DNA of 64,000 nt from Candidatus Halobeggiatoa sp. HSG11 (GTDB taxonomy: Bacteria > Pseudomonadota > Gammaproteobacteria > Beggiatoales > Beggiatoaceae), in assembly GCA_030378105.1 (NCBI GenBank), contig JAUCGL010000006.1, positions 1 to 64,000 of the forward strand, written 5' to 3'. Below the pieces are notes generated by a model that saw only the letters and a program-made list of their open reading frames with translations, did no database searches and was not told the DNA's origin. Position 1 is the stretch's first letter; the number at the start of each line of letters is the position of its first letter. Shown in pieces: positions 17,535-26,121 of this stretch. A program made the position numbers and the translations under genes.

Positions 17535-18036
17535 CGAATCAGGATTATAGGATTTCCATGATTAAAATTATAAACCAATTATATTATTAATGTTTTTGCC
17601 TTTATCCTGTAAATCCATTAATCCTGAAAATCCTGATTCAGACAATTAAGAATTAACAGAATTAAAAACTACACCTATTATATATGTTTCTGCCTTTATT
17701 CTGAAAATTCTTAAATTCTGTGAATTCTGATTCAGACAAACAATCAGATTTTTGGAAATAAATTTAATGTAGGTGTATAAGTGATAACGTCATACGCCAA
17801 CCTTATGAAGGTGGATGACGCTCCGCTTATTCACCCTACATTTGCCACATCTTAATTTGCATATAACCAAAAATGACGTGGAAATTTGAAAATTGAGTAT
17901 AGATATTTTTAAATAAAATTGATGCAACTGCTAGATATGAATTTCGGGAAATACACTTCGTTCCATTCACAAAATAACTGTCAGAACTATGAGAAACGAA
18001 ATCAAGACACTGTTTGTGTTAACTGGTGTTTTTCCA
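17535..18036. other. Repeat-filled region upstream of the CHAT gene
   Basis: It holds several degenerate ATTCTG/CCTGATTCAGAC-type repeats (about 17538-17750), then a GTAGG...CCTACA inverted-repeat element with arms related to GTGGATGACGCTCCGCTTATT (17768-17840), then AT-rich sequence without coding features. Confidence 0.6.
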
Positions 18037-18074
18037 CTGAAGATGCTCGGATAAAACTTAAATCACTTTATCCA

Positions 18075-18179
18075 TCAATACAAGATTGATGGAGTACTAG
18101 GAAAAATATCTAAATGCTTCTTAAAAAACTTAATTGCTTTCTTTTTATAACTATCAGGTTGTACAATTTTATAAACCAT
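18075..18179 (-). pseudogene. Truncated RelE/ParE-type toxin
   Basis: It opens with MVYKIVQPDSYKKKAIKFFKKH, a typical start of RelE/ParE-superfamily mRNA-interferase or gyrase-toxin proteins. It then hits a stop after 34 codons, where an intact toxin would be 80-95 aa. Its ATG overlaps the end of the antitoxin frame, the normal arrangement for such pairs. Further decayed homology may continue downstream on the minus strand to about 17980. It cannot be functional as read. Confidence 0.6.
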
Positions 18180-18422
18180 TTTCTATTTCAGCAAGATGTT
18201 CAACCGCACTAACAATTTTGACATCACCATTCTTTATATCATTCAAAGCTTCAAGATATGCCATACCTAGTTCTATTTTTGTAACTCGTCATACCTCTTT
18301 TTTTCTAACACTACATATTTAGGTTTTCCTCTAACTGATATTATTGCATCTTTATATTGTGTCAAGACTTCTTTTATAGCATGAACACCTTTTGTTCTCA
18401 AGTCATTAGCTACAATTATCAT
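18169..18422 (-). pseudogene. Frameshifted Phd/YefM-type antitoxin
   Basis: The first frame reads MIIVANDLRTKGVHAIKEVL and continues to YDELQK-stop (stop at 18273-18275). The next frame continues at once as ELGMAYLEALNDIKNGDVKI to a stop at 18169. Restoring one A in the AAAAA run at the junction would give an 83-84 aa protein of the Phd type, with its N-terminal DNA-binding beta-alpha unit and a helical toxin-binding tail. Together with the truncated toxin overlap it marks a dead toxin-antitoxin locus. A sequencing error in the A-run would rescue the antitoxin only. Confidence 0.65.
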
Positions 18423-18851
18423 ATTTACTAACCTTTAGTGATAAAATTAAAACAGGTCAATCAAAAAATCCCTCATTTGGGATAATAAAAAAAATTTTAC
18501 ATTGAAAGATATACTAATTTAAACCTTAAACAAAAATTAAGCCAGATAGGGTTAGTGCAACAACGTGAAACCGGCCATTATGATATAAACAAACACATAA
18601 ATTATTGATTGGATTTTTAATTGGCTGAGTTCATCTCGTTCCCAACGTCTTCGTTGGGAATGCCTTTTGCAACGCTCTGCGTTGCGGGACGCAGAGCGTC
18701 CCTGCATGAATTCCCAACGAAGACGTTGGGAACTAGAAGCTTTTTATTCAAGTTGTGGTTGATTTTATGGGGATAAGGATGGTAGAATTGTTGGTAAATT
18801 AAAAAAACATTATGTCGGAAATATTTTCTACAACATTTTAAGTAAAGGCTT
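18423..18851. other. Gene-free region with an inverted repeat
   Basis: AT-rich. It includes the 18633-18736 palindromic element and the upstream region of the 478-aa gene. No coding sequence is recognised. Confidence 0.55.
18633..18736. repeat. Inverted repeat related to the 1675 palindrome
   Basis: The outer arms GTTCCCAACGTCTTCGTTGGGAA and GAATTCCCAACGAAGACGTTGGGAAC pair across an inner hairpin built from GCAACGCTCTGCGTTGC and GGGACGCAGAGCGTCCC. The arm motif is shared with the 1675-1858 and 43801-43895 elements; the interior differs. A minimal version, TTCCCAACGAAAATGTTGGGAA, occurs at about 32258-32279. Confidence 0.85.
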
Positions 18852-20288
18852 ATGAAAAAAATATTAATAATAGTTGTTTGTATCGTTAGTTTGTCGCTAA
18901 CATTTTATCTTGGCAAGATTAGTAAAAATATTGCAACAGTTGATAATTTTGCTACATCATTGGCAGATTTTAAGCTTGATATTCAACATCTTGAAAAAGA
19001 ATTAGCCAAAAATGGTATAAAGGTTAGAGATGGTAGAACATTTAATTCTGAAGAGGCTTTTGTTAAGGCAGAAGCTTTACTTAAAAAAGGTGAACTTGTT
19101 ACGGCTGGTTTATATTTTAATAATGGAATTAGCCAAACTCCCGGTGATTGGGAAAAAATACATCGGTATCAACAAAATATAGTTAAATATTGTCAACAAC
19201 TAATTATTAATGATGAATATGAAATTGCATTTAATTTGTTGAATGATATGGATGCGTTTATGCGTTCCCAAGCATTACATATTTCAGTTTCCGATATTGA
19301 TAAATTGCAATTGGTATTGAATAATATTGCTCAATTAAGACAATTAGTTGTTGATAAAATTAATTCTGCTAGTCTGCATGAAGATAATGCAACTGTTACT
19401 GCTCTTGTTAAACAGGCTGAACTATTTATTAATAAAGCTAAACTTGAGCCGGTACAATCAGATTTTACTCTGTATTATTTGACTTCGGCAGATTCTATAA
19501 TTAGCCAATTGGTGTTATCGGCTCCTCAAAAAATAGTAAAATCTCAAGTAACAAAGCTTTCAAAACAATTAAAACAGGCTAAACAGGAAATTGCTAATCG
19601 ACAATCTGAAGTTGTTTGGAATGAGATTGAAGAGGCATATGCCAAATTGAAGGAAAATAAAAACACAAGAGCAAAAAAAATTAATGAAGCTAAACTCAAA
19701 GTAAAACAATTGATAAAATTACAAAAATCGCTTATTGAAAAAAAGGAAGAAATTCAATCTATAGAAACTACAGATAAACCATCAAGGGAATTATTGAAAA
19801 TAATTGATAAATTAAAACAGGTTAAAATTGAACTTAAACAAGAATCTATAAAAACAAAAATCAATGAAGCCACAAAAAATATAAAAGGATTGACAACATT
19901 TCGACAATTTCTTGCTGGAAAGATGAATAGAATTTTGTCTATGGCATTTTTGGAAAAAGTACAGATTCGTGTGCAGGAAGTAAATAATTCTATTGTTAAA
20001 TGGCAAAAAATACAGTCTCATAGGTATGAACAATGGGCAATTAATCGAATAACTAAATTTTACGATGATTATAGTTATGAATTAGGAATAAATAGTGATG
20101 AGGACAAAATGTATCATGGAGTTGTTACTTTACTTGGTAATATAGATATTCGCTATCTTTCTAGTCCAGCACAAACTGCGTACAATGAGGTTTTTCAGAA
20201 ATTTTATGTTGAACTTCATGATAATCAAAAAATTCCGTTATCAGCAAAAATAACTTTAATGAAGAAAAAAACTCTATCTGATTTTTAG
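18852..20288 (+). CDS. Membrane-anchored coiled-coil protein of unknown function
   Basis: 478 aa. An N-terminal hydrophobic segment (about residues 4-21) acts as signal anchor or signal peptide. A short coiled coil (about 40-60) follows, then a long, Lys/Glu/Gln-rich, mostly helical region with strong coiled-coil character (about 235-370) and a helical C-terminal domain. Residues 65-160 resemble tandem helical hairpins but match no family I can name. RBS AAAGG precedes the ATG. The next gene starts eight bases after the stop with a strong AGGAG site, so the two are almost surely one operon and may act together in the envelope: a periplasmic scaffold plus a Gly-rich membrane-active protein. 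Function unknown. Confidence 0.75.
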   Translation: MKKILIIVVCIVSLSLTFYLGKISKNIATVDNFATSLADFKLDIQHLEKELAKNGIKVRDGRTFNSEEAFVKAEALLKKGELVTAGLYFNNGISQTPGDWEKIHRYQQNIVKYCQQLIINDEYEIAFNLLNDMDAFMRSQALHISVSDIDKLQLVLNNIAQLRQLVVDKINSASLHEDNATVTALVKQAELFINKAKLEPVQSDFTLYYLTSADSIISQLVLSAPQKIVKSQVTKLSKQLKQAKQEIANRQSEVVWNEIEEAYAKLKENKNTRAKKINEAKLKVKQLIKLQKSLIEKKEEIQSIETTDKPSRELLKIIDKLKQVKIELKQESIKTKINEATKNIKGLTTFRQFLAGKMNRILSMAFLEKVQIRVQEVNNSIVKWQKIQSHRYEQWAINRITKFYDDYSYELGINSDEDKMYHGVVTLLGNIDIRYLSSPAQTAYNEVFQKFYVELHDNQKIPLSAKITLMKKKTLSDF

Positions 20289-20296
20289 GAGCAACT

Positions 20297-21205
20297 ATGA
20301 AATTTTACTTACTTTTTATAATTTTGTTTTCCAATACTGTTTTGGCTAGTATGCAGCCTTATATTAATCCTTTTATTTCTAGTTCACAGGCAAATCATTT
20401 TGCAATATCATCAACTACTGGAATTGTTATACCTGTAGAAAATGCTATGACTTATCCAACTTTACAAGCAACAACTTGGGAAATTAAAACTGAACAGGTT
20501 GATAGTTCTACAGATTTATTGCTGAAATTACAAACAGGTGAAATGATTGATTCACAGCAGTTGGCAAGTATGATAGCACTTGAAGGAATTAGTGACTTTA
20601 CTGATACTTTAAGTACAACTGTAGTTAGAAGTTTATTAAAAACTGTCAGCAACAATTCATTAAAACAAATTAACAATAAATTGAGTTCAAAAGTTATAAC
20701 AAAAGGTGTCAAATCTACCTTCTTAAGACGTATAAGTAGTCGTGCTGGCATGGCTGGTGGTGCTGTTTCAGCTTATGGAGCTTATCTTTTTGGTTATGGA
20801 AATTTAAAATCCGCAAATAGAAGTATGGTTGCTAGTACAGTTTCTTACGGTGCATATGCAGTTGGTGGTGCATATTTGGGAGCAACTGCATTGTTACCAG
20901 CAGCAACAAGTGTTGCTGGTATGATTGGAGCAACTGCTAGTACTGGTACAGCTATATCTGGACTTTCAGGTGCTGCTTTAACAAATGCTACTTTAGCATG
21001 GCTTGGAGGTGGTACATTAGCTTCTGGAGGTGGTGGTATGGCGGCTGGAACAGCTTTGTTAACTACTATAAGTGCAACTGGAATGGGACTCGTGGCGGTT
21101 GGAATCGGAGTTGGTGTCACATATTTATATACTCTAAGTGATGCTAAAACTGAACGGAGACGGGTAGCTTATTTGTTGTCTGCTGTTCGGAAAGATTTAA
21201 ATTAA
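20297..21205 (+). CDS. Exported Gly/Ala-rich protein with possible membrane-inserting domain
   Basis: 302 aa. A clear signal peptide (MKFYLLFIILFSNTVLA) is followed by a polar region (18-145). Then comes a 140-residue Gly/Ala/Ser-rich hydrophobic region (about 148-282) with GxxxG-type glycine zippers and a TGTAISGLSGAALTNATLAW / GGGTLASGGGGMAAGTALL hairpin. A basic C-terminus (TERRRVAYLLSAVRKDLN) ends the protein. From memory, very similar ATLAWLGGG...GGGGMAAG hairpins recur in many bacterial proteins of unknown function. Their composition suits membrane insertion or pore formation, but that activity is inference. It is the second gene of a two-gene operon and is convergent with the PIN toxin pair. 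Confidence 0.75.
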   Translation: MKFYLLFIILFSNTVLASMQPYINPFISSSQANHFAISSTTGIVIPVENAMTYPTLQATTWEIKTEQVDSSTDLLLKLQTGEMIDSQQLASMIALEGISDFTDTLSTTVVRSLLKTVSNNSLKQINNKLSSKVITKGVKSTFLRRISSRAGMAGGAVSAYGAYLFGYGNLKSANRSMVASTVSYGAYAVGGAYLGATALLPAATSVAGMIGATASTGTAISGLSGAALTNATLAWLGGGTLASGGGGMAAGTALLTTISATGMGLVAVGIGVGVTYLYTLSDAKTERRRVAYLLSAVRKDLN

Positions 21206-21509
21206 GATATTTCAGTTTTTACTCGTTTCCAATAACCTTGCTGGGGAATATGTTCTATAGTTTTTCAGATAAATAATTTCACTTAAATCCTACGAGGTTT
21301 CCAAAACCTCGCAGGTTTCACATGAATGTATTTTTATGAAAGTCTATAGAATCATTATTCCAAAAACAACCGCCCACTACTTTTAACAGAAATATAGAGG
21401 ATGCCAAAGGTAATACTCAATATTACAAGGAAAAATAATCATGAACACCAGAAATATTTTATTAGATATTCATGCCCTACCAGAAGTTAAGTTAAAAGCT
21501 GAAACTACT
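21206..21509. other. Intergenic region with an 88-bp repeat
   Basis: Besides the 21261-21348 repeat, it contains a 29-codon plus-strand frame (from 21441, MNTRNILLDIHALPEVKLKA...) too short to call a gene; it may be a relic of a small antitoxin. Confidence 0.5.
21261..21348. repeat. 88-bp repeat, copy 1
   Basis: Nearly identical to 36402-36490. It contains a hairpin (CCTACGAGGTTTCCAAAACCTCGCAGG) and the flank TTTTTCAGATAAATAATTTC. Part of the flank (ATAGTTTTTCAGATAAA) also occurs at 1866. It lies between convergent genes, where the hairpin could act as a terminator. Confidence 0.85.
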
Positions 21510-21989
21510 TTAACAATCTTCACCTGCTAACTCCAACACAAGATTTATTAACGATTGATTTATATACATTCTACTTTTGGCTATATCATTAATTTTTGGT
21601 TTTATTTTTGATATAAGTCCAGCTTGTTTGGCACTTAATAGAATTCCAAGCGAATCAATAACATTAATTCCATTAATTTTAGCAACTTTTCTGCCTTTTT
21701 TATCATCAATTAACAACCTATCGGCTGATTTTTGTTTATAAAGTAACATTGCTTCAGTTTCACCAATATCAATATTACTATCTAAATAGATAAAATGACT
21801 CATATCTACTTTGCATACCTTTCCAATGAGATAACTTTTAAGTTCTTGTGCTTCTGGTTTATCAGACTTTGTTACCTCTTCGAAAACAGCATTTGGAACT
21901 ATAACATCATTAAAAAGTTGTTCAAGTAAAATAAGACTATCACAAACTGAAAGTGCTACCAATGCTGAACTATCTGCAATTAAAATCAT
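21510..21989 (-). CDS. PIN-domain toxin, DUF3368 type
   Basis: 159-aa PIN-domain ribonuclease-like protein of the DUF3368 group, the usual toxin partner of UPF0175 proteins. Acidic metal-site residues are visible at the expected places: D6 (LIADSSAL), E38 region (FEEVT), a D-x-GETEAM segment at about 74-80 and LLIDDKKGR at about 92-100. Length matches the family. Its start overlaps the antitoxin gene by 20 bp, so the two are translated together. The expected activity is cleavage of an RNA target, neutralised by the UPF0175 partner. It appears intact. Confidence 0.85.
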   Translation of the reverse strand: MILIADSSALVALSVCDSLILLEQLFNDVIVPNAVFEEVTKSDKPEAQELKSYLIGKVCKVDMSHFIYLDSNIDIGETEAMLLYKQKSADRLLIDDKKGRKVAKINGINVIDSLGILLSAKQAGLISKIKPKINDIAKSRMYINQSLINLVLELAGEDC

Positions 21990-22236
21990 TATGATTTGAT
22001 ACTTCTATTTCTCCAAGTAACTCTTCTTTTGTTATATCTATTACTGGTATTCGTTCTTTTTTGCAACATGTTATAAAATCATAAATATCTAAATCAGCAA
22101 GTTCTGCTGCTTTGGAAAGTGTTACTCTGGATGTTTTAAATAACCTAAGAGCATAAGATAAACACATTTCTTGTTTAACCTTTTTTTCTACTTGCATGGC
22201 CATAAAATCATTAGGTAAATCTATTGCTATTTGCAT
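21970..22236 (-). CDS. UPF0175-family antitoxin
   Basis: 88-aa UPF0175 protein. MQIAIDLP at the start, then SYALRLFKTSRVTLSKAAEL and YDFITCCKKERIPVIDITKE are the family's hallmark segments, including the helical VTLSKAAELA DNA-binding-like stretch. These small proteins act as antitoxins to DUF3368 PIN proteins and probably repress their own promoter. It is the first gene of the pair; the toxin overlaps its end by 20 bp. The upstream gap holds a MITE-like repeat. Confidence 0.88.
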   Translation of the reverse strand: MQIAIDLPNDFMAMQVEKKVKQEMCLSYALRLFKTSRVTLSKAAELADLDIYDFITCCKKERIPVIDITKEELLGEIEVSNHNDFNCR

Positions 22237-22642
22237 ATTTTTTCCTATATATTACCATTAATTTTTTACAGGATAACACGAGTATAATGATATTCAATCT
22301 GGTTTAAATATCTTTGTTGGAAACAATTTATATTTGGGTAGTCCTGTAATATGTAGTGTTAAACCTACTAGGTTTTTGAAACCTAATAGGTTTTTTGAAG
22401 CTATCACTACTTTCTATAGGACTACCTATATTTTATCATAAAAAGATTAATCAAAACTCCAACTTTAACTAGATTAATTCAATTGGTTTGAGATTGAACA
22501 ATTTATAGTCAAAATTGAAAATAGTTAAAGTTTAGTGATAAAATAATAGCTGCTTAAAAAAATTAATAAAATAAAACAACTTGGTTTAACTCAATGAAGT
22601 AAAAAACCATATATTACTTTTAATTATTCACAACAAAAAAAA
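22237..22642. other. Intergenic region with a MITE-like repeat
   Basis: Promoter region for the antitoxin (minus) and the FecR-domain protein (plus). Apart from the 22337-22426 repeat, nothing recognisable. Confidence 0.55.
22337..22426. mobile_element. MITE-like repeat with GGTAGTCCT ends, complete copy
   Basis: The left end GGTAGTCCTGTAATATGTAGTG and the reverse complement of the right end GGTAGTCCTATAGAAAGTAGTG agree at about 17 of 22 positions. The middle is a hairpin (AACCTACTAGGTTTTTGAAACCTAATAGGTT, split here by a few changes). A second copy runs off the window end from 63936. Single TAGTCC ends occur at the 3' ends of all three sensor genes. Confidence 0.75.
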
Positions 22643-25600
22643 ATGACTACTCCTCAAAATATAAAACCTGCTGAAGACGCTCAATTAGAACAAATTGGAA
22701 TTGTCTCCACAATCGTAGAAGGCCAACAACCTATAACGGTTCGTTCCATTGATGGAACAACAAGAGAACTGGTTGCTGATGAACCTATTTATTTATATGA
22801 CGTTATATTAACTACAGATAATAGTTATATAAAAATCATCTTAGATGACGACACCGTATTTAAACTTGGCCCCAATTCCGAAGCTAGTTTAGACAAATAT
22901 CTTTATGACCCAGATGCTTCCAGTGGAGAATTTGAAGCATTTGTATCAACCGGTTCATTTCATTACATAAGTGGCAAAATAAGTGGCGATAATCAAGGAC
23001 AGCACACTTTAATCAAAACTCCTTCTGCTCAAATAGGTATTCGAGGCAGCGAAATAACCGCAGAAATAGCCGAAGATGGTTCAACCACAATTTTACACAT
23101 GGCAGGATTAGTAACCATTATTTCCAATTACACACAAAGCGAAGTTCTGGTTTATGAACGTGGTACATCAATATACATTCCCAATGAAAATACCAGCCAT
23201 ACCGTAGACCAAATTTCAGAAGAGCAACTTCAAATCCATACTCAAGAATGGCAAATGGATACCTATAACACTCTTGAGATTGAATCAAATACTCCAGAAT
23301 ACATAAATACTTCTACTTCAGAATATAAAACAGATCAACATGATGAGCAACCTGAAATAGAAGAATCAGCAGATAATGATAACAACCAATACTTTCCGGT
23401 TAGAACCGATATTCATGATTTTAATGAACCATTAGACAAACCACCAACAGAAGATGTAGCTATTAACAAAAGTGAATTATTTAAAATTCATAGCGAAATA
23501 AGAGAAGCTGGATTTGAAGAACATGTTAAACATAAAGTTCCATCTGAGCAACACACCAAAATAGCTCTTGGGGATGAAGATGAGATACATGTTCCTGACA
23601 AACCTGAATTTCCTCCAAAAACTCCTGATGAGCCAACAGAACCAACAGAACCAACAGAACCACCTCCTGTTGAAACTATTGCTAGAGATGATGCTTTTGA
23701 TATGGGAAATAACGATACCATAACAATTGCCAAGCAAGATTTATTGAGCAATGATAAATATGCAGAAACTGATTCATTTAGTATTCTTAACACTATCAAT
23801 GGTATAGTTACAATAGATGCAGATAATATTACCTTTACCAGAGATACTCAATTTAGTGGTATTACAGAAAATGGTTTTGATTATAGCATTGGAAAAGAGA
23901 TTGCTCATGTTAGTATAACTGGTAATTTATCCCCAATAGCTGTTACGGATAAAGTAATAACATTAGAGAATCAACCTATAATTTTTAACTTCAATGACTT
24001 ATTAGGTAATGATTTTGATCCTAATCCAACCGACAGTATAAACATAACCGGGATAGATAATCCTTCCAATGGAACAATTCAACTAACAAACAATGCTTTA
24101 ATATTCACTCCAATAAATGCTGGCAATGCAAGTTTTGAATATACCATTACCGATGATCATGGAGCTAATACAATTGGGCTGGTTAAAATTGAAGTGCTTG
24201 AAACATCGAAACCAAAGAATGATACATTTAACACGATAGTCACCGAGCCATTACCAATCACACTTGAATCCTTACTCAGCAATGATAACAATGATAATTT
24301 TACAATTATTGATGCAAAAATTATCGAAAATGGTAGTCTGGAATATGATGGTAATATTATATTTGTCCCAGATAAAGTTGGAACAGCTAAATTTGAATAT
24401 ACTGTCCAAGATAGTGATGGAGTGACTAACACAGCTATAGTTACTATCACCGTAGAAGGTTTTGCAGTTGACGACATATTGGGAACAATTCCTAAAAACC
24501 TAACCACTGGTTTTAATAATTTGTTGAATAATGATACCGGCCCAGAACCAATGACTATAACAGCAGTTGATAATGCTGAAAATGGTACTGTTATTTTATT
24601 AGAAGATAATATCGTGAAATTCACTCCAACTGATAATTTTGTTGGTGAAGCTAGTTTTGAATATACTGTATCTACGTCTGACGGATATATTGATACAGCA
24701 ACAGCAACATTAACGGTAGAAAACTCACCACCAGTTGATAATACACCACCAGAAATTAATTGGAGTACTGAACCACTTACATTTAATGTATCAGAGCAAG
24801 CCAAGCATATAGGAGAAGTCAGCGTTATTGATGATGATTCAATAGACTTTGCCGGCGGTATATTAAAAGCAGCAATTACTCAAAATCGCACAGCTAATGA
24901 TATTTTGAAAATTGAAGATTTTGGGGCAATAAAAGTATCTGGTAATACAAGTGGCAATATCTATCACAATGAAGTTAAAATTGGTGATTTTATTACTGAT
25001 TTTATAAGCGGAACTTTGTTGATTAGTCTTAATGAAGCAGCAAATGCCAATAATACTGGCCCTCTTATCCAAGCCATTACATATCAAAATATATCTCAGG
25101 AACCTGAAGGAGAAAATCGCACATTAACAATATCATTGAGCGATGGCGATAGTTATTCCGAAACAACTGTTAGTAGAGAAATCCAAATAACTACTGAAAA
25201 CATTGCCCCAGTTGCAAATCACGATCCTGATATTGAAGCCCAATTCAACGCTTATACCACGATTCCAGTTATTAATTTATCAGAAAACCCAGTTCCTGAT
25301 TTATTAGGAAATGATATTGACGCTAATCCAACTGATATTATAAGAATTTTAGAAGACTCCATCACTCCAGAAACAGAAAACATAATAAACATAGAGTTGG
25401 TTGGTAATGAAATACAGCTATTTATTGACGCATTAAAAAGTGACGAACCTACCGAATCAGCAAAATTTAGTTATAAAATTACTGATGGACAAGATAGTAG
25501 TGAAAAAGCCACTGTAACGGTCAACCCCAACAATGTTATAAATGTTGATGAACCCACTACTGACGGAGTTGACATAATATTGGGAGGGCAAGGTGGTGAT

Positions 25601-26050
25601 GTCTTTAATCCAAGTGATGGAGCAGATATTTTATTCGGTAAAGGTGGTGACGATACGTTTAACTTAAATTCCAATATTGCTGGACTTCATATAAAGGGCG
25701 GCGAAGGTGATGATAAAATAAGTTTGAATGGAATCGAAAATCATACTTTAAATTTAGTCCAAAACCGTAGTTTGCCTGAGTCTTCACAATTAAAATTAGA
25801 TGGTGTGGATATAATTGATATAACTGGTAAAAATAACCAACTGCATTTACAAATTAAGGATGTGTTGAAAATAACCGATGGAGAAGATAGTGGTAAATTA
25901 ACGATTGATGGTGGGGCTAGTAATATAGTCAATTCTCTTGGACAAGGTTGGAAGCTAAGTCCAAGTAGTATTGATGGTTATAATGTTTATACAAGTGATG
26001 CTGCCCAATTATTGGTTCACGTTGACATTAATAACCAATTTATTTCTTAA
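22643..26050 (+). CDS. Giant FecR / cadherin-like / RTX secreted protein
   Basis: 1135-aa protein without a signal peptide. An N-terminal FecR domain (about 60-170; KLGPNSEASLDKY, LIKTPSAQIGIRGSE) is followed by a linker with an EPT repeat (about 331-341). Four or so tandem cadherin-like/VCBS-type Ig modules follow (about 345-700; recurring LLGND or LLNNDT starts and ASFEYTV ends), then a further beta domain (700-960). An RTX calcium-binding stretch (about 980-1033; GGQGGDVF, GKGGDDTF, GGEGDDKI) precedes a C-terminal beta region. RTX plus no signal peptide points to type I secretion and a surface or extracellular adhesin. The FecR domain at the front is a known companion of such proteins, with unclear role. 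No secretion genes are nearby. Confidence 0.85.
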   Translation: MTTPQNIKPAEDAQLEQIGIVSTIVEGQQPITVRSIDGTTRELVADEPIYLYDVILTTDNSYIKIILDDDTVFKLGPNSEASLDKYLYDPDASSGEFEAFVSTGSFHYISGKISGDNQGQHTLIKTPSAQIGIRGSEITAEIAEDGSTTILHMAGLVTIISNYTQSEVLVYERGTSIYIPNENTSHTVDQISEEQLQIHTQEWQMDTYNTLEIESNTPEYINTSTSEYKTDQHDEQPEIEESADNDNNQYFPVRTDIHDFNEPLDKPPTEDVAINKSELFKIHSEIREAGFEEHVKHKVPSEQHTKIALGDEDEIHVPDKPEFPPKTPDEPTEPTEPTEPPPVETIARDDAFDMGNNDTITIAKQDLLSNDKYAETDSFSILNTINGIVTIDADNITFTRDTQFSGITENGFDYSIGKEIAHVSITGNLSPIAVTDKVITLENQPIIFNFNDLLGNDFDPNPTDSINITGIDNPSNGTIQLTNNALIFTPINAGNASFEYTITDDHGANTIGLVKIEVLETSKPKNDTFNTIVTEPLPITLESLLSNDNNDNFTIIDAKIIENGSLEYDGNIIFVPDKVGTAKFEYTVQDSDGVTNTAIVTITVEGFAVDDILGTIPKNLTTGFNNLLNNDTGPEPMTITAVDNAENGTVILLEDNIVKFTPTDNFVGEASFEYTVSTSDGYIDTATATLTVENSPPVDNTPPEINWSTEPLTFNVSEQAKHIGEVSVIDDDSIDFAGGILKAAITQNRTANDILKIEDFGAIKVSGNTSGNIYHNEVKIGDFITDFISGTLLISLNEAANANNTGPLIQAITYQNISQEPEGENRTLTISLSDGDSYSETTVSREIQITTENIAPVANHDPDIEAQFNAYTTIPVINLSENPVPDLLGNDIDANPTDIIRILEDSITPETENIINIELVGNEIQLFIDALKSDEPTESAKFSYKITDGQDSSEKATVTVNPNNVINVDEPTTDGVDIILGGQGGDVFNPSDGADILFGKGGDDTFNLNSNIAGLHIKGGEGDDKISLNGIENHTLNLVQNRSLPESSQLKLDGVDIIDITGKNNQLHLQIKDVLKITDGEDSGKLTIDGGASNIVNSLGQGWKLSPSSIDGYNVYTSDAAQLLVHVDINNQFIS

Positions 26051-26051
26051 A

Positions 26052-26090
26052 CTGAGAGCTGATAGGTTTTGGAAACCTGTCAGGTCTGTT
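26052..26090. repeat. Short hairpin of the CCT...AGG repeat family
   Basis: GATAGGTTTTGGAAACCTGTCAGGT is related to the hairpins at 21288, 22362, 36429 and 63961. It sits just after the stop of the RTX protein and could serve as its terminator. Confidence 0.5.
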
Positions 26091-26121
26091 ATATTAAACA
26101 AATTTTAAAACTTAGTAATTT

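Noticed and set aside
21441-21530. 29-codon frame MNTRNILLDIHALPEVKLKA... that could be a small antitoxin
   Set aside because: Too short, no partner in the same orientation and overlaps the end of the PIN gene on the other strand; possible relic only.
24157-24804. 215-codon minus-strand frame inside the FecR/RTX gene
   Set aside because: Ser/Val-rich antisense of the cadherin-like repeats, with no start site or family.
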